A stretch of DNA of 49,907 nucleotides from SpSt-333 sp040751955 (GTDB taxonomy: Bacteria; Bacteroidota; Ignavibacteria; UBA10030; UBA8401), in contig JBFMFY010000019.1 in NCBI GenBank assembly GCA_040751955.1, forward strand, positions 1-49,907, read 5' to 3'. The position numbers and the translations under genes were made by a program. The number at the start of each line of letters is the position of its first letter. The stretch's first letter is position 1. Positions 32,652 through 42,107 of this stretch are shown here, piece by piece. The notes beneath the pieces were generated by a model. That model ran no database searches, was not told where the DNA came from, and worked only from the letters and a program-made list of their open reading frames with translations.

Positions 32652-34922
32652 TCAGACTGCTATTGCGTGAGTTTCTTCTTCCAGATAATATTCTTCTTTA
32701 CAACTCGGGCAGACCATGTAGTCACCCTTGCGCTTTGAAGATTTTTTCAGGAGATAATTGTTGCCGCAGTTTTTACACTCTTTCATCACCGGCATTTCCC
32801 ACGAAATGAAATCGCACGTTTTGTTCTCTCCGGAGGCATTTGAACAACGGAAGTAAACACGTTTGCGCCGCGTCTTGCTTTCGATAATGTCTCCATCCTT
32901 GCACTTCGGGCATTTAACGCCGGTTGTTATCGGCTGGGTATTGGTGCACGTGGGATAATTCGAGCAGCCGAGAAAGGCGCCGAACGGACCGCCTTTGACA
33001 ACCATATCACCGCCGCACACTTTACATTTCATCCCCGCCATGTGCTGGTACTTTTCGGTTTCATCGTGGAGCGGTTTCCGGTTCTTGCATGCCGGATATC
33101 CCGAGCACGCTTTGAATTGTCCGTACCTTCCCCACTTAATGATCATCGGTTTGCCGCAAAGGTCACACGCTTCGCCGGCATCTTGCTGCAATGATTTCTT
33201 TATTTTTCCCGCCTGCTCATTCAAATGCTCAAGTGAATGACTGAAAGGCTTGTAAAAATCATCAAGCACTTTCACATATGTGCTCTTACCGCTCGCAATC
33301 GTTTCCAATTCGTCTTCCATTTGCGCCGTGAATCTGTAATTGACGATATCAGGAAACGATTGTTTAAGAATTTTTGTGATCGTCATGCCCAACGGTGTGG
33401 CGACCAATTTCCGTTCTTGTTGATCGACATACTGCCTATTCAGGATGGTTGACACGATTTGCGCATAGGTGCTTGGTCGTCCAATTCCAAGTTCTTCGAG
33501 CTTTTTAACCAAACTTGCTTCAGTAAATCTTGCCGGCGGTTTTGTAAAATGCTGGCGGGGAATAATATTCTTAAGATCGGCGGATTGCCCGGAAGCAAGA
33601 CTTGCCGGTATCTTCGATGTCGGGTCAGAATCGGCATCAATGCCATTTTCTTCCATCACATCATCGTACACTTGCAGAAATCCTCTGAACACCGGCACCG
33701 ATCCGGTTGCTCTGAATGTGTACTTCCCTCCAGTGATATCAACAGTCAACTGCTCGAACGTTGCAGAAGACATCTGTGAAGCAACGAACCGATTCCAGAT
33801 CAATTCGTACAGCGCATACATATCTTTATCGAGATGTTTCTTCACATACTTCGGCGAAAATTTGATCGATGTGGGGCGGATCGCCTCGTGGGCATCTTGC
33901 GATGATTTTCCTTTTTTGTATATCCGCGGTTCTTTCGGCAAATATTCCGCGCCGTAATGCGAATAGATAAATTCACGTACGGATGCAACCGACTCTTCGC
34001 TTAATCGAGTAGAATCAGTTCGCATGTAGGTAATTAAACCGACGGTGCCGTCGTCTCCCAGATCAACGCCTTCATATAATTTTTGGGCAAGCATCATTGT
34101 CCGTTTTGCTGAGAGACGAAGTCTGCCGGCAGCCTCCTGCTGCAATGTACTGGTGATGAACGGTGGATTGGGATTCCGTTTTACAATTTTTTTCTGAACA
34201 TCGGAAATCGAAAATGTCTGTTTCTTGATATCTGCGACGACTTCAGCCGATTCAATTTCGTTTTGTATTTCCGGATCTTTTCCAGATATCTTGGAGAGTT
34301 TTGCGTAGAACGGATCAGATTTTTCTGTCTTAAACTCGCCAATGACAGACCAGTATTCCACAGGTTTGAATGCCTGAATTTCCTCTTCCCGCTCGCAGAT
34401 AAGGCGGAGTGCGACAGATTGAACGCGCCCTGCCGATAAGCCGTAGTACACAGTCTTCCACAAGAATGGACTGACTTTGTACCCCACAAGTCGATCCATT
34501 GCACGCCGTGCACGTTGAGAGTTCACAAGATGCTGGTCAATTTTACGCGGATTGTTCATTCCTTCTTCCACGCCCGTAGGAGTTATTTCATGAAACAATA
34601 CGCGATAAATATTCTTGTTCGCAGGTTCCAGCTCTTCCGCTATATCCGATGCGATCGCTTCACCTTCGCGGTCAGGATCGGTTGCAACATAAATATTTTT
34701 TGCATCCGAGGCGATCTTCTTGAGTTTCTCGACAACTTCTTCCTTCCCCGCAATTGTTTCATACGTTGAAGCATAATGTTTGTCAACATCCACGCCGAGT
34801 TTGCTCTTCGGAAGATTTTTGATATGTCCGACCGACGCCTCGACGACATAATCTTTGCCGAGGTACTTATTGATCGTTTTCGCCTTCGAAGGTGATTCCA
34901 CTATGATTAATGATTTTCCCAT
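32652..34922 (-). CDS. topA: DNA topoisomerase I
   Basis: Type IA topoisomerase that relaxes negative supercoils, 756 residues. The Toprim domain carries E9 (LIIVESPSKAKTI) and D82/D84 (TDPDREGEAI); the active-site tyrosine is Y299 in GLITYMRTDSTR. The C-terminal region holds four Cys4 zinc-ribbon modules, beginning CDLCGKPM, CKVCGGDM, CPKCKDGD and CKNCGNN; the last is followed by EEYYLEEE. They mediate single-stranded DNA and RNA polymerase contacts. It is followed after 9 nt by xerC, which suggests a shared message for chromosome topology functions. No anomalies seen. Confidence 0.97.
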   Translation of the reverse strand: MGKSLIIVESPSKAKTINKYLGKDYVVEASVGHIKNLPKSKLGVDVDKHYASTYETIAGKEEVVEKLKKIASDAKNIYVATDPDREGEAIASDIAEELEPANKNIYRVLFHEITPTGVEEGMNNPRKIDQHLVNSQRARRAMDRLVGYKVSPFLWKTVYYGLSAGRVQSVALRLICEREEEIQAFKPVEYWSVIGEFKTEKSDPFYAKLSKISGKDPEIQNEIESAEVVADIKKQTFSISDVQKKIVKRNPNPPFITSTLQQEAAGRLRLSAKRTMMLAQKLYEGVDLGDDGTVGLITYMRTDSTRLSEESVASVREFIYSHYGAEYLPKEPRIYKKGKSSQDAHEAIRPTSIKFSPKYVKKHLDKDMYALYELIWNRFVASQMSSATFEQLTVDITGGKYTFRATGSVPVFRGFLQVYDDVMEENGIDADSDPTSKIPASLASGQSADLKNIIPRQHFTKPPARFTEASLVKKLEELGIGRPSTYAQIVSTILNRQYVDQQERKLVATPLGMTITKILKQSFPDIVNYRFTAQMEDELETIASGKSTYVKVLDDFYKPFSHSLEHLNEQAGKIKKSLQQDAGEACDLCGKPMIIKWGRYGQFKACSGYPACKNRKPLHDETEKYQHMAGMKCKVCGGDMVVKGGPFGAFLGCSNYPTCTNTQPITTGVKCPKCKDGDIIESKTRRKRVYFRCSNASGENKTCDFISWEMPVMKECKNCGNNYLLKKSSKRKGDYMVCPSCKEEYYLEEETHAIAV

Positions 34923-34942
34923 GTACTACTGCTGTTCTCCGA

Positions 34943-35401
34943 TTAATTGATTGTATCTTTGCTGTTCAACATAGTGCGGCTGCCGCCGTTGAACGAATCA
35001 TCTGTCTCCGCAAGATAGGTAGCGGTGACTGATTTCATTTCTTCAACATCTACCGTGACATAACCGCTCATCATGATCCTATCGATGATCACTTCAATGT
35101 CCATATCGGTGATCAGTCTTAATTCGCGCAATTGAATCAGATATCCATACGCGTCCGATGAAATCACCATTCGTTCCGCGTCATGAAGCACGCGATGCGA
35201 ATGGGGAGAGCTCGGTGCCGTATCGGTAACGATGTTCTCTCCGTCTGTTACTTTTTCAAACAGCCAGTTAAATGCCGTGCTGATTTCAGTCGTCGAATAT
35301 CCCCGCTGTGATAACACTGTCAGATCAATATCACCTACGGGAACATTCTTGCGTAGTTCACCGATGAGGTATATCAATATTTCAACTATTTTTTCCTGCA
35401 T
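34943..35401 (-). CDS. smg: Smg family protein (DUF494)
   Basis: A 152-residue helical protein. MQEKIVEILIYLIGELRKNVPVGDIDLTVLSQRGYSTTEISTAFNWLFEK is the DUF494/Smg signature, and the central RVLHDAERMVISSDAYGYLIQLRELRLITDMDIEVIIDRIMM is also well preserved. The C-terminal tail beyond residue 120 is variable. Smg genes lie beside topA and dprA in many bacteria; here it is 20 nt upstream of topA, in agreement with that conserved order. The molecular function is not known. Confidence 0.92.
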   Translation of the reverse strand: MQEKIVEILIYLIGELRKNVPVGDIDLTVLSQRGYSTTEISTAFNWLFEKVTDGENIVTDTAPSSPHSHRVLHDAERMVISSDAYGYLIQLRELRLITDMDIEVIIDRIMMSGYVTVDVEEMKSVTATYLAETDDSFNGGSRTMLNSKDTIN

Positions 35402-35424
35402 GTCGATTCATATCCCCATTGTTG

Positions 35425-35841
35425 CTAACTTAATTCGGAAACATATTGTTCCTGAACTCTTTCCATTTTTTTTTGTTCTGCCTGATTTGTATCATCATAC
35501 CCGATTGCGTGGAGTGTACCGTGAACGACGAGCCGAATCAATTCATTCTGTATTGTAACGCTGTACTGCCGTGCCTGCCTTTTCGCCTGATCTATATTGA
35601 TATAAATTTCTGCATTCACCTTTTTCGCTTCCAACGGAAATGTAATCACATCCGTTACATAATCATGGCTGAGAAAGTTTTTGTTGATCCTTCGCATCAT
35701 CCTGTCGCCTACTATAACAAAAGAAAGTTCCGCATCGTTGATTCTCTCACGTTTTGTAACGTGTTTCGCTGCTTTTTCGATTTCTTTGTTCGTCAGTCGT
35801 ACGACAGTTGCCGTATCGCGGAAAATCTCGATCACGATCAT
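35425..35841 (-). CDS. ybeY: Endoribonuclease/rRNA maturation factor YbeY
   Basis: A 138-residue metalloprotein involved in 16S rRNA 3' end processing and ribosome quality control. The typical strand NAEIYINIDQAKRQA and the metal motif HGTLHAIGYDD are present. In E. coli the third ligand is His (H-x3-H-x5-H); here the position is Asp (YDD), a substitution I associate with Bacteroidota YbeY. The conserved basic surface (SHDYVTDVITFPLE) is present. The start ATG overlaps the stop of the upstream gene (ATGA), so the two are coupled. The downstream Smg gene starts 23 nt later. Confidence 0.92.
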   Translation of the reverse strand: MIVIEIFRDTATVVRLTNKEIEKAAKHVTKRERINDAELSFVIVGDRMMRRINKNFLSHDYVTDVITFPLEAKKVNAEIYINIDQAKRQARQYSVTIQNELIRLVVHGTLHAIGYDDTNQAEQKKMERVQEQYVSELS

Positions 35842-36293
35842 TTTTTTGAGGAGCGTTTCTTCGCTGTGCCGACATCTTTTGTCAGTGAAAGTGCAATACC
35901 TGCAAGCATCACATCAATAGCAAGCATCCGGTAATCTCCGGAAAGAATGGAACGATCAACGTTTGAATAAAATGTGCAGCCCCCTTCGCGTTCAATGACA
36001 ATTGCTGACACTTTCTCTTTTGTTTCGCTAATGAACGTCACTTCACCGACATCCTGACTCACAACATACCCGCTGCAAAAATGAAGCTGAAAATGAGTAT
36101 TGTGAGTATAGGCAGAAATTAAATGCCCCTTTTTCTTTCCGATGGAAAGATCGGGGTAAATTTCCAATGCGAGTTGCCGATGGTCTTTTGCGTTAGACAG
36201 CTCAAAGCGGATATTGTTCCCTTTTGATTTTCCTTCGACACCGAGCACCTTCCCGATCGCTTTGATATCCGATGTTCTGAATGTTGATTTCAT
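35838..36293 (-). CDS. Protein of unknown function, coupled to ybeY
   Basis: A 151-residue soluble protein with alternating strands: MKSTFRTSDIKAIGKVLGVEGKSKGNNIRFELSN, then LALEIYPDLSIGKKKGHLISAYTHNTHFQLHFCSGYVVSQDVGEVTFISETKEKVSAIVIEREGGCTFYSNVD, a hydrophobic helix (MLAIDVMLAGIALSLT) and a basic tail (KKRSSKK). No family was recognised. Its stop overlaps the ybeY start (ATGA), which implies a stable link with ribosome maturation or with the topA/xerC/hpf cluster that follows. It is the first gene after the 36.3-kb terminator, so it may head that operon. Confidence 0.7.
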   Translation of the reverse strand: MKSTFRTSDIKAIGKVLGVEGKSKGNNIRFELSNAKDHRQLALEIYPDLSIGKKKGHLISAYTHNTHFQLHFCSGYVVSQDVGEVTFISETKEKVSAIVIEREGGCTFYSNVDRSILSGDYRMLAIDVMLAGIALSLTKDVGTAKKRSSKK

Positions 36294-36317
36294 AGGGTGC
36301 CTGTTGTATGTCTCTCA

Positions 36318-36352
36318 AACAGAAAAACCCCGTTGCACTGCTGTCGGGGTTT
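36318..36352 (-). terminator. Rho-independent terminator after the MBL-fold gene
   Basis: On the minus strand AAACCCCG-12 nt-CGGGGTTT is followed by TTCTGTTT, about 100 nt past the MBL gene stop and 25 nt before the next start. The A-rich side also allows bidirectional action. Confidence 0.85.
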
Positions 36353-36449
36353 GATGTCTCATGCCGTATGTGTCGTCAGTACCGTCAAATGAGCATCTCG
36401 TTCACTACTAATATAGAGATAGGATGGTATGGAAGTCAAGCCTTCTCTT

Positions 36450-37346
36450 TTACCATGAAATAACCTGCCCTTCAAATGCTGAGGAACATTCAAATGAGTA
36501 CGACCGGAGTTTGATCTCGTTCTTGCATTTTTCAAGTATCTTCTCCACCTGTTCATCGTTCCTGTTCGGTTCATGATGGAATAAAACAAGATGTTTTACA
36601 CGAGCCTGATCTGCGAGTTGCAGCGTGAACAAATAGTGCGAGTGCCCCCAGCCGACTTTGTCAACGTATTCTTCAGGGGTGTACGTTGCGTCGTGGATGA
36701 ATACGTCGGCATTCTTGGCAAAATCAACAATCCGCTGGTTTGGATCGCCATCGTGTTCTAAAAATTTTTTCAGAACAACAGGTTCGAAGTTTGTCATCCG
36801 CGTTGCAGATTCTTTGTCGAACGGTTCATTGTCGCTGATGTACACCAGCACTTTCCCTTTGTATTCGATGCGGTATCCAACAGTGAATCCGGGATGGTTA
36901 ACATAGATGGTACGCACTTTTGCGTCGTGGATCTTAAATTCCTCTTCACCGATGCTGCGGAAATGGATCGTCGCCTTCAGTTCATTCAACTGAATGGGAA
37001 AATAGATCCGCTTCATTTGATCTGCGATAATATGCTGCAGATCAATCTCTTCACGGTCGGTGCCGATCACGGTAATCTCATTTCCCGAAATGAATGCCGG
37101 TTTGAAGAACGGAAAGCCCTGAATATGGTCCCAGTGAGGGTGTGTAATGAGAATGAAGGTTCTGAGCGATTCCCCCTTAGAAATCAGATAGTCTCCGAGG
37201 TTGCGAATACCCGTACCGGCATCAAAAATAATTAATTCATCGTTATCAAGACGGAGCTCGAGGGACGGAGTGTTGCCTCCGAACTTCACTGTATTTTTTC
37301 CCGGTGTCGGAATCGATCCCCGCACTCCCCAAAACTTGAGTTTCAT
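36450..37346 (-). CDS. MBL-fold metallo-hydrolase
   Basis: A 298-residue metallo-beta-lactamase-fold enzyme. N-terminal FWGVRGSIPTPGKNTVKFGGNTPSLELRLDNDELIIFDAGTGIRNLG and the metal motif THPHWDHIQG (H-x-H-x-D-H) are plain; a later metal Asp is likely in ISDNE and the last His in LFHHEPNRND. This subgroup (GVRGSxPxP start) is common in bacteria and includes putative cyclic nucleotide or phosphodiester hydrolases, but the substrate is not known. No signal peptide, so it is cytoplasmic. It ends the lysS-side operon with the carbonic anhydrase homologue 21 nt upstream. Confidence 0.88.
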   Translation of the reverse strand: MKLKFWGVRGSIPTPGKNTVKFGGNTPSLELRLDNDELIIFDAGTGIRNLGDYLISKGESLRTFILITHPHWDHIQGFPFFKPAFISGNEITVIGTDREEIDLQHIIADQMKRIYFPIQLNELKATIHFRSIGEEEFKIHDAKVRTIYVNHPGFTVGYRIEYKGKVLVYISDNEPFDKESATRMTNFEPVVLKKFLEHDGDPNQRIVDFAKNADVFIHDATYTPEEYVDKVGWGHSHYLFTLQLADQARVKHLVLFHHEPNRNDEQVEKILEKCKNEIKLRSYSFECSSAFEGQVISW

Positions 37347-37367
37347 CGGTGAGAACCTTTCGAATGT

Positions 37368-37874
37368 TCACCTGTACGTTGCGACGTAATCGATATAATT
37401 TTGTGCAGACTGCACAAGAGACTGGCGTTCCTCTTCCGTTAAGGGACGGATGACTTTTGCCGGCACACCTGCTGCGAGCATCCCTTCCGGAATGACACTC
37501 CCCATAGTAACTACTGCACCTGCGGCAATGAGAGAATACGGACCAACTTTTGCATCGTCCAGAATAATTGCACCCATACCAATTAAGCAATAATCATTAA
37601 TTGTGCAAGCATGAATTACGGCGTTGTGACCTATGGTCACATTTGAGCCGATGTTTGTGGGAAATTTTTTGTTTGTAACGTGGATGACGGTATTATCTTG
37701 AATATTGGTCCGCTCTCCGATACGGATGTAGTTAACGTCTCCACGTATGACAGAGTTGAACCACACGCTAGAATCTTTGCCGATCTCAACATCACCGATA
37801 ATATGGACACCGTCAGCAACAAAAACGGAATGATGGATTTTTGGAGTTATCCCCCGATATGAAAGAATGCCCAT
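37368..37874 (-). CDS. Gamma-carbonic anhydrase family protein
   Basis: A 168-residue left-handed beta-helix protein. Hexapeptide repeats run from HIIGDVEIGKDSSVWFNSVIRGDVNYIRIGERTNIQDNTVIHV to GHNAVIHACTINDYCLIGMGAIILDDAKVG, with the zinc histidines in VIHVT, GHNAVIH and the characteristic NIQDNTVIHV. This YrdA/PaaY-type branch has carbonic anhydrase or thioesterase-like folding and often weak or no measured activity. The start follows the DUF3108 gene after 1 nt. A role in bicarbonate supply is possible but not shown by the sequence. Confidence 0.9.
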   Translation of the reverse strand: MGILSYRGITPKIHHSVFVADGVHIIGDVEIGKDSSVWFNSVIRGDVNYIRIGERTNIQDNTVIHVTNKKFPTNIGSNVTIGHNAVIHACTINDYCLIGMGAIILDDAKVGPYSLIAAGAVVTMGSVIPEGMLAAGVPAKVIRPLTEEERQSLVQSAQNYIDYVATYR

Positions 37875-37875
37875 A

Positions 37876-38739
37876 CTATTTCTTTGCTATTGGAGGAATC
37901 CAACCGGGGCGATTCCACTTAATCAGTTCAATATGGATGCTCCCGACAAGAACTTTCATCTTTGCAACAATTGGTACCGACGCATCGTCGTTGCTGAAAA
38001 ATCCCCTGAAATACCCCGTCAACCCAAAAATGCCGATAAAGTTTGCATTTCCATCAAATTCAACTGTCTCAATTGGATATTCAACGGCATCAATTTCCTG
38101 CAAGCCTATTTTATTCATGAAATTGAATTCTGTGAAGAAAGATTTTTCGTTTATGAATATCGGTGTTTTTATCTTTTTCTTTTCGTGGACATTGTTCCGC
38201 GAAAAATAAAATAATGAAAGGCCATCCTGCTGATAATCAGTGATTGTCTCTGTCCCCTTTTTTGTGGTAATATTTTTTGGTTTGACACCGATTTCGTAGT
38301 GTGCCTTTTTGTTTTCATAATCAAAGGCGTATTGTGTGTACGGCATCTCTTCGGGTTTGGCAGTGTTGTGCACGGTGAAGAATCGGGAGTAAAAGTCTTG
38401 AGTCACCTCACTGTAAAATACCTGATGCAAATCTACAAATGGAACGCCGCTGTATGAATCGATAAATGCTTTTGTCTTGTAGATCTTTATTCCCCCTTTT
38501 GTTGCGGTATCGATGATCTGTACCTTCACTTCGCCCAAATCGAAAATTGAATAACTGACATTGTATATCAATTCTTCACCAAGCATCAGCACGCCGGACG
38601 ATGCAGGGATTTCCATCTGGAATGGAGGGGATTCTTTTGCAAGAACAGATGAATGAAATGTTGCAGGAAAAAAAAGAACCGCTGCAAGCGCAAGAGCCGT
38701 GCTCGCAGCGGCAAGTTTCGTGAAGGCTGATATGTTCAA
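37876..38739 (-). CDS. DUF3108 domain-containing exported protein
   Basis: A 287-residue protein with an N-terminal signal peptide or anchor (TKLAAASTALALAAVLFFPATFHSSVLA). The body carries the DUF3108 pattern: GEELIYNVSYSIFDLGEVKVQIID, then KTKAFIDSYSGVPFVDLHQVFYSEV, TDYQQDGLSLFYFSRN and GYFRGFFSNDDASVPIVAKMKVLVGSIHIELIKW. Such proteins are beta-rich, periplasmic or outer-membrane associated and of unknown function in Bacteroidota. It is the middle gene between the S41 protease (22 nt upstream) and the carbonic anhydrase homologue. Confidence 0.88.
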   Translation of the reverse strand: MNISAFTKLAAASTALALAAVLFFPATFHSSVLAKESPPFQMEIPASSGVLMLGEELIYNVSYSIFDLGEVKVQIIDTATKGGIKIYKTKAFIDSYSGVPFVDLHQVFYSEVTQDFYSRFFTVHNTAKPEEMPYTQYAFDYENKKAHYEIGVKPKNITTKKGTETITDYQQDGLSLFYFSRNNVHEKKKIKTPIFINEKSFFTEFNFMNKIGLQEIDAVEYPIETVEFDGNANFIGIFGLTGYFRGFFSNDDASVPIVAKMKVLVGSIHIELIKWNRPGWIPPIAKK

Positions 38740-38761
38740 AGGAACCTGACTTTCTACGTGA

Positions 38762-40381
38762 TCAATTCAAACGGGCAATTTTCTCTGCCTCGGGGAAAAG
38801 AGAGAGTGCTTTTTTCAACTGAATATCTATCGGAAGACTCGCCCTAAAGAAACCTTCGTTGCCCCAGTAATTCCTCGCGATATATGCTTTCAACCTGCTT
38901 TGGATGAAATCTTTGTCTTTGGTGTAATCTTCCTGAACAAATTCGATATTCTTCCCTTTTGCAAACGCTGTGAAATTATTCAGCATCTCTTCACTAACTT
39001 CAAAATCGTTGTCAAACGATTCCAGCGTTTTATATTTGGATTTTATTTGCTCACCATTGAGAGTAATGTACTGTGCAGCAAATTCATAGAACATGTTGCG
39101 CCGGGCGAGGGCAACGCCGTATTTCGTCAGCGTACCGGGCTTAACGATAAAATCAGGAGTGATTCCGCCACCGCCGAGAATGATTCTTCCTTTTGCCGTT
39201 TTGAATTTAGGACGTGCAGTGTCCGACGTACTTTCTTTATGTTCTATATTCTCACCTTCCTCCTCCTCCCGTTGGAACGCCTCCAGTTGATACTTATCTT
39301 TGCCATTATTATACGATCGTTGAATCAATCTGCCGCTCGGTGTATAATATCGGGCAATCGTCAGTCGAAGTGCTGAGCCGTCTGCAAGCGGAAACTGCCG
39401 TTGAACCAATCCTTTGCCAAAACTTGTCTCACCGACAATCAATCCACGATCCCAATCCTGTACGGCGCCCGAAACAATTTCGCTGGCGGAAGCGGAACCG
39501 TTGGAAAGAAGTACGATCAGTGGAGTCTTTTCAAACTCGCTGTTCGACGAGGCGAAATATTCTTCATTGAACTCCGCTCTTCGTCCTTGTGTGTACACAA
39601 CTTTTCTTGGATTACCGCTTTTGTCAGCATCGAGGAACAGATCAGCCATTTTCACTGCCTGATCAAGATACCCGCCCGGATTGGATCTGAGATCGAGAAT
39701 GAGCCTTTTCATCCCCAGGCGCTTTAACTTCTCAAGTGCTGCAACCATTTCTTTGTTTGTGGTTTCTGCAAATCTCGTCACATTGATATAACCGACTTTC
39801 GAATCCAACATGGTCGATACATCAACGCTATACAATGGAATTACATCACGGATGATTTCGTACTCCAATAATTCTTTTGTGCCCGCACGGAAAATTGAAA
39901 CGGAAACTTTGGTTCCTTTCGGACCTTTCAGGTTTTTCATCACCTGTTCGTTGTTGAATCCGATTGAACTCTTTCCATTGATCTTTACAATTTTGTCGTT
40001 CGACATAATACCCAGCATCGCACTCGGTCCGCCGCCGATCGGCTGCACCACAGTAATTGTATCATTCACAATCGAAAATTCAACGCCAATCCCTTCAAAT
40101 TTTCCTTGGAAGTCCTCTGTAACACGCTGCATTTGCGACGGCTTTATATAGACTGAATGGGGATCGAGGTCATTCAACAATCCATTGATGGCATCCTCAG
40201 TCAATGCTTCCGTGTCAACATCTTCCACGTAGTATTTTTCAGCCAAACTCAATACATCGCTGAATTTTTTCAACTGTTCATAGATATTGTCGCCTGAGAT
40301 GAGGTGGTTGAACTGGGTGCCGCCGATAAATGCAATGACAAATAACGTCACCATCAGCGGAATTGAAAAACGCTTCTTCAT
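38762..40381 (-). CDS. S41 family C-terminal processing peptidase
   Basis: A 539-residue periplasmic tail-specific protease when started at ATG 40381, which has an AGGAG ribosome binding site 8 nt upstream; a start nine codons earlier lacks one. The N-terminal basic-hydrophobic segment MKKRFSIPLMVTLFVIAFIGG anchors or exports it. A PDZ domain (about 88-175, with FEGIGVEFSI and IVKINGKSSIGF) precedes the protease domain with LRSNPGGYLDQAV, a catalytic Ser in NGSASASEIVSGA (Ser298 or Ser296) and Lys323 (SFGKGLVQ). The C-terminal 150 residues are an extra helical region. It acts on C-terminal tails of envelope proteins or peptidoglycan enzymes. Confidence 0.92.
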   Translation of the reverse strand: MKKRFSIPLMVTLFVIAFIGGTQFNHLISGDNIYEQLKKFSDVLSLAEKYYVEDVDTEALTEDAINGLLNDLDPHSVYIKPSQMQRVTEDFQGKFEGIGVEFSIVNDTITVVQPIGGGPSAMLGIMSNDKIVKINGKSSIGFNNEQVMKNLKGPKGTKVSVSIFRAGTKELLEYEIIRDVIPLYSVDVSTMLDSKVGYINVTRFAETTNKEMVAALEKLKRLGMKRLILDLRSNPGGYLDQAVKMADLFLDADKSGNPRKVVYTQGRRAEFNEEYFASSNSEFEKTPLIVLLSNGSASASEIVSGAVQDWDRGLIVGETSFGKGLVQRQFPLADGSALRLTIARYYTPSGRLIQRSYNNGKDKYQLEAFQREEEEGENIEHKESTSDTARPKFKTAKGRIILGGGGITPDFIVKPGTLTKYGVALARRNMFYEFAAQYITLNGEQIKSKYKTLESFDNDFEVSEEMLNNFTAFAKGKNIEFVQEDYTKDKDFIQSRLKAYIARNYWGNEGFFRASLPIDIQLKKALSLFPEAEKIARLN

Positions 40382-40564
40382 AAGCACGCTCCTGAAATCT
40401 TCTCTCATTGTAGTTGGTATGGATATTGACGAATTATTGACTAAAGTATTGTTTGCAAGTAACGAGAATTTAAAAAGAAATGCAAGTTACGTGCATCACG
40501 CAGTTGCTTATTGTAATGAATCTCTCCTATGGTAACCCTCACGGCGGAATGAAAGTTCGCGAAA

Positions 40565-42079
40565 CTACTTTTCAGGTCTCATTTGCGGAAAGAAAATAAC
40601 ATCGCGGATATGATCCTGCTGCGTTAACAGCATCACCAGCCGGTCAATTCCGATTCCTAATCCTGCAGTCGGCGGCATGCCATATTCCAAAGCACGGAGG
40701 AAATCTTCATCCATCGTCTGCGCTTCGTCGTCACCCCGTTCGCGTAGTTGTACCTGTTCTTCAAATCGCGCTCGTTGATCAAGCGGATCGTTCAATTCTG
40801 AGAATGCGTTGCAAATCTCCTGTCCGTTCACGAATCCTTCAAAGCGCTCAACGAGCCCCGCTTCGCTGCGATGTTTCTTTGCAAGCGGCGAGAGTTCAAC
40901 GGGATAATCCATGATAAAGGTCGGCTGAATAAGTTTCGGCTGCACTATGGTGCTGAATATTTCATCGATAATTTTTCCAACACCAATCTTCGGATCGAGG
41001 TCAATATGGAAATCTTTTGCAACAGCACGAAGTTCCTGCTCACTTTTCCCGCGCAGTTGTTTTCCGGAATATTTTTCTATTGCGCCAAACATTGTCATTC
41101 GCTGCCACGGCGGAGTGAAGTTGATTTCATTCTCTCCCAATTTAACCGATGCGCTGCTGTTCAATGCGACAGCGATCGAGTGAATCATTTGCTCTACCAA
41201 CTCCATCATCCATTTATAATCTTTGTACGCAACGTATAATTCCATCATCGTAAATTCGGGATTATGCGTACGGTCCATCCCTTCGTTCCGAAAATCTTTC
41301 GCGATCTCATACACACCATCAAACCCGCCGACGATGAGCCGCTTCAAATACAGCTCGTCTGCAATTCGCAGGAATAAAGGGATATCGAGCGCATTGTGGT
41401 GCGTCTCAAAAGGACGCGCACTGGCGCCGCCGTAGAGCGGCTGCAGCGCAGGAGTCTCAACTTCAAGAAAGTTTCTTTCATCAAGAAACTTTCTCATTTG
41501 ACGCAGTATCGCAGAACGCTTAATGAACGTTTGTCGCACTTCGGGATTCACGACAAGATCAACGTAGCGCTGGCGATAACGCAGTTCTTTGTCGGAAAAT
41601 GGATCAAACGTTGTTTTGTTCCCCTGCTCATCCACTTTTTCCTTTACGACAGGCAATGGACGGAGAGATTTTGAAAGAAGGACATATCGTTGAGCATGAA
41701 TCGACACTTCGCCCGTCTTCGTCCGAAAAACAAATCCTTCCACACCGATGATGTCTCCAATATCCATCAACCTGAAATGATCGTACGATTCACCAAGATC
41801 GTCTCTTTTAAGATACACTTGAATTTTACCTGTCATGTCGAGTACATGACAGAATGATGCCTTCCCCATCCGCCGCATCGACATGATCCTGCCGGCAACG
41901 GAGACAATCCATTGCGGCATGCCGTCTTTGAAATTCTCAAGTATCTCTTTTGCCGTTGCGTTCCGTTCAAATTCGTACGGATATGGATTGATTCCTGCCG
42001 ATCGAAGATGATCCAACTCTTCCCTTCTGCGCTTCATCAATTCGTTCAGTTCTTCGTGATATTCCTGATGTTGTTCCAT
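40565..42079 (-). CDS. lysS: Lysyl-tRNA synthetase, class II
   Basis: Class II synthetase for tRNA-Lys, 504 residues, dimeric. An N-terminal helix and OB-fold anticodon-binding domain (about 60-165, VAGRIMSMRRMGKASFCHVLDMTGKIQVY) is followed by the catalytic domain with motif 1 (FLEVETPALQP), motif 2 (KDFRNEGMDRTHNPEFTMME) and motif 3 (GLGIGIDRLVMLL). SPLAKKHR and the lysine-pocket region ERFEGFVNGQEICNAFSE are typical of LysRS. The gap of 119 nt to dacB is filled by a heptamer repeat region. Confidence 0.97.
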   Translation of the reverse strand: MEQHQEYHEELNELMKRRREELDHLRSAGINPYPYEFERNATAKEILENFKDGMPQWIVSVAGRIMSMRRMGKASFCHVLDMTGKIQVYLKRDDLGESYDHFRLMDIGDIIGVEGFVFRTKTGEVSIHAQRYVLLSKSLRPLPVVKEKVDEQGNKTTFDPFSDKELRYRQRYVDLVVNPEVRQTFIKRSAILRQMRKFLDERNFLEVETPALQPLYGGASARPFETHHNALDIPLFLRIADELYLKRLIVGGFDGVYEIAKDFRNEGMDRTHNPEFTMMELYVAYKDYKWMMELVEQMIHSIAVALNSSASVKLGENEINFTPPWQRMTMFGAIEKYSGKQLRGKSEQELRAVAKDFHIDLDPKIGVGKIIDEIFSTIVQPKLIQPTFIMDYPVELSPLAKKHRSEAGLVERFEGFVNGQEICNAFSELNDPLDQRARFEEQVQLRERGDDEAQTMDEDFLRALEYGMPPTAGLGIGIDRLVMLLTQQDHIRDVIFFPQMRPEK

Positions 42080-42107
42080 AAAAAATATTATCCTTTAACT
42101 AAAAATA

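Noticed and set aside
35425..35841. Inactive YbeY because of the missing third His
   Set aside because: The Asp at that position seems to be a group-wide variant that can still bind metal, so loss of function is not implied.
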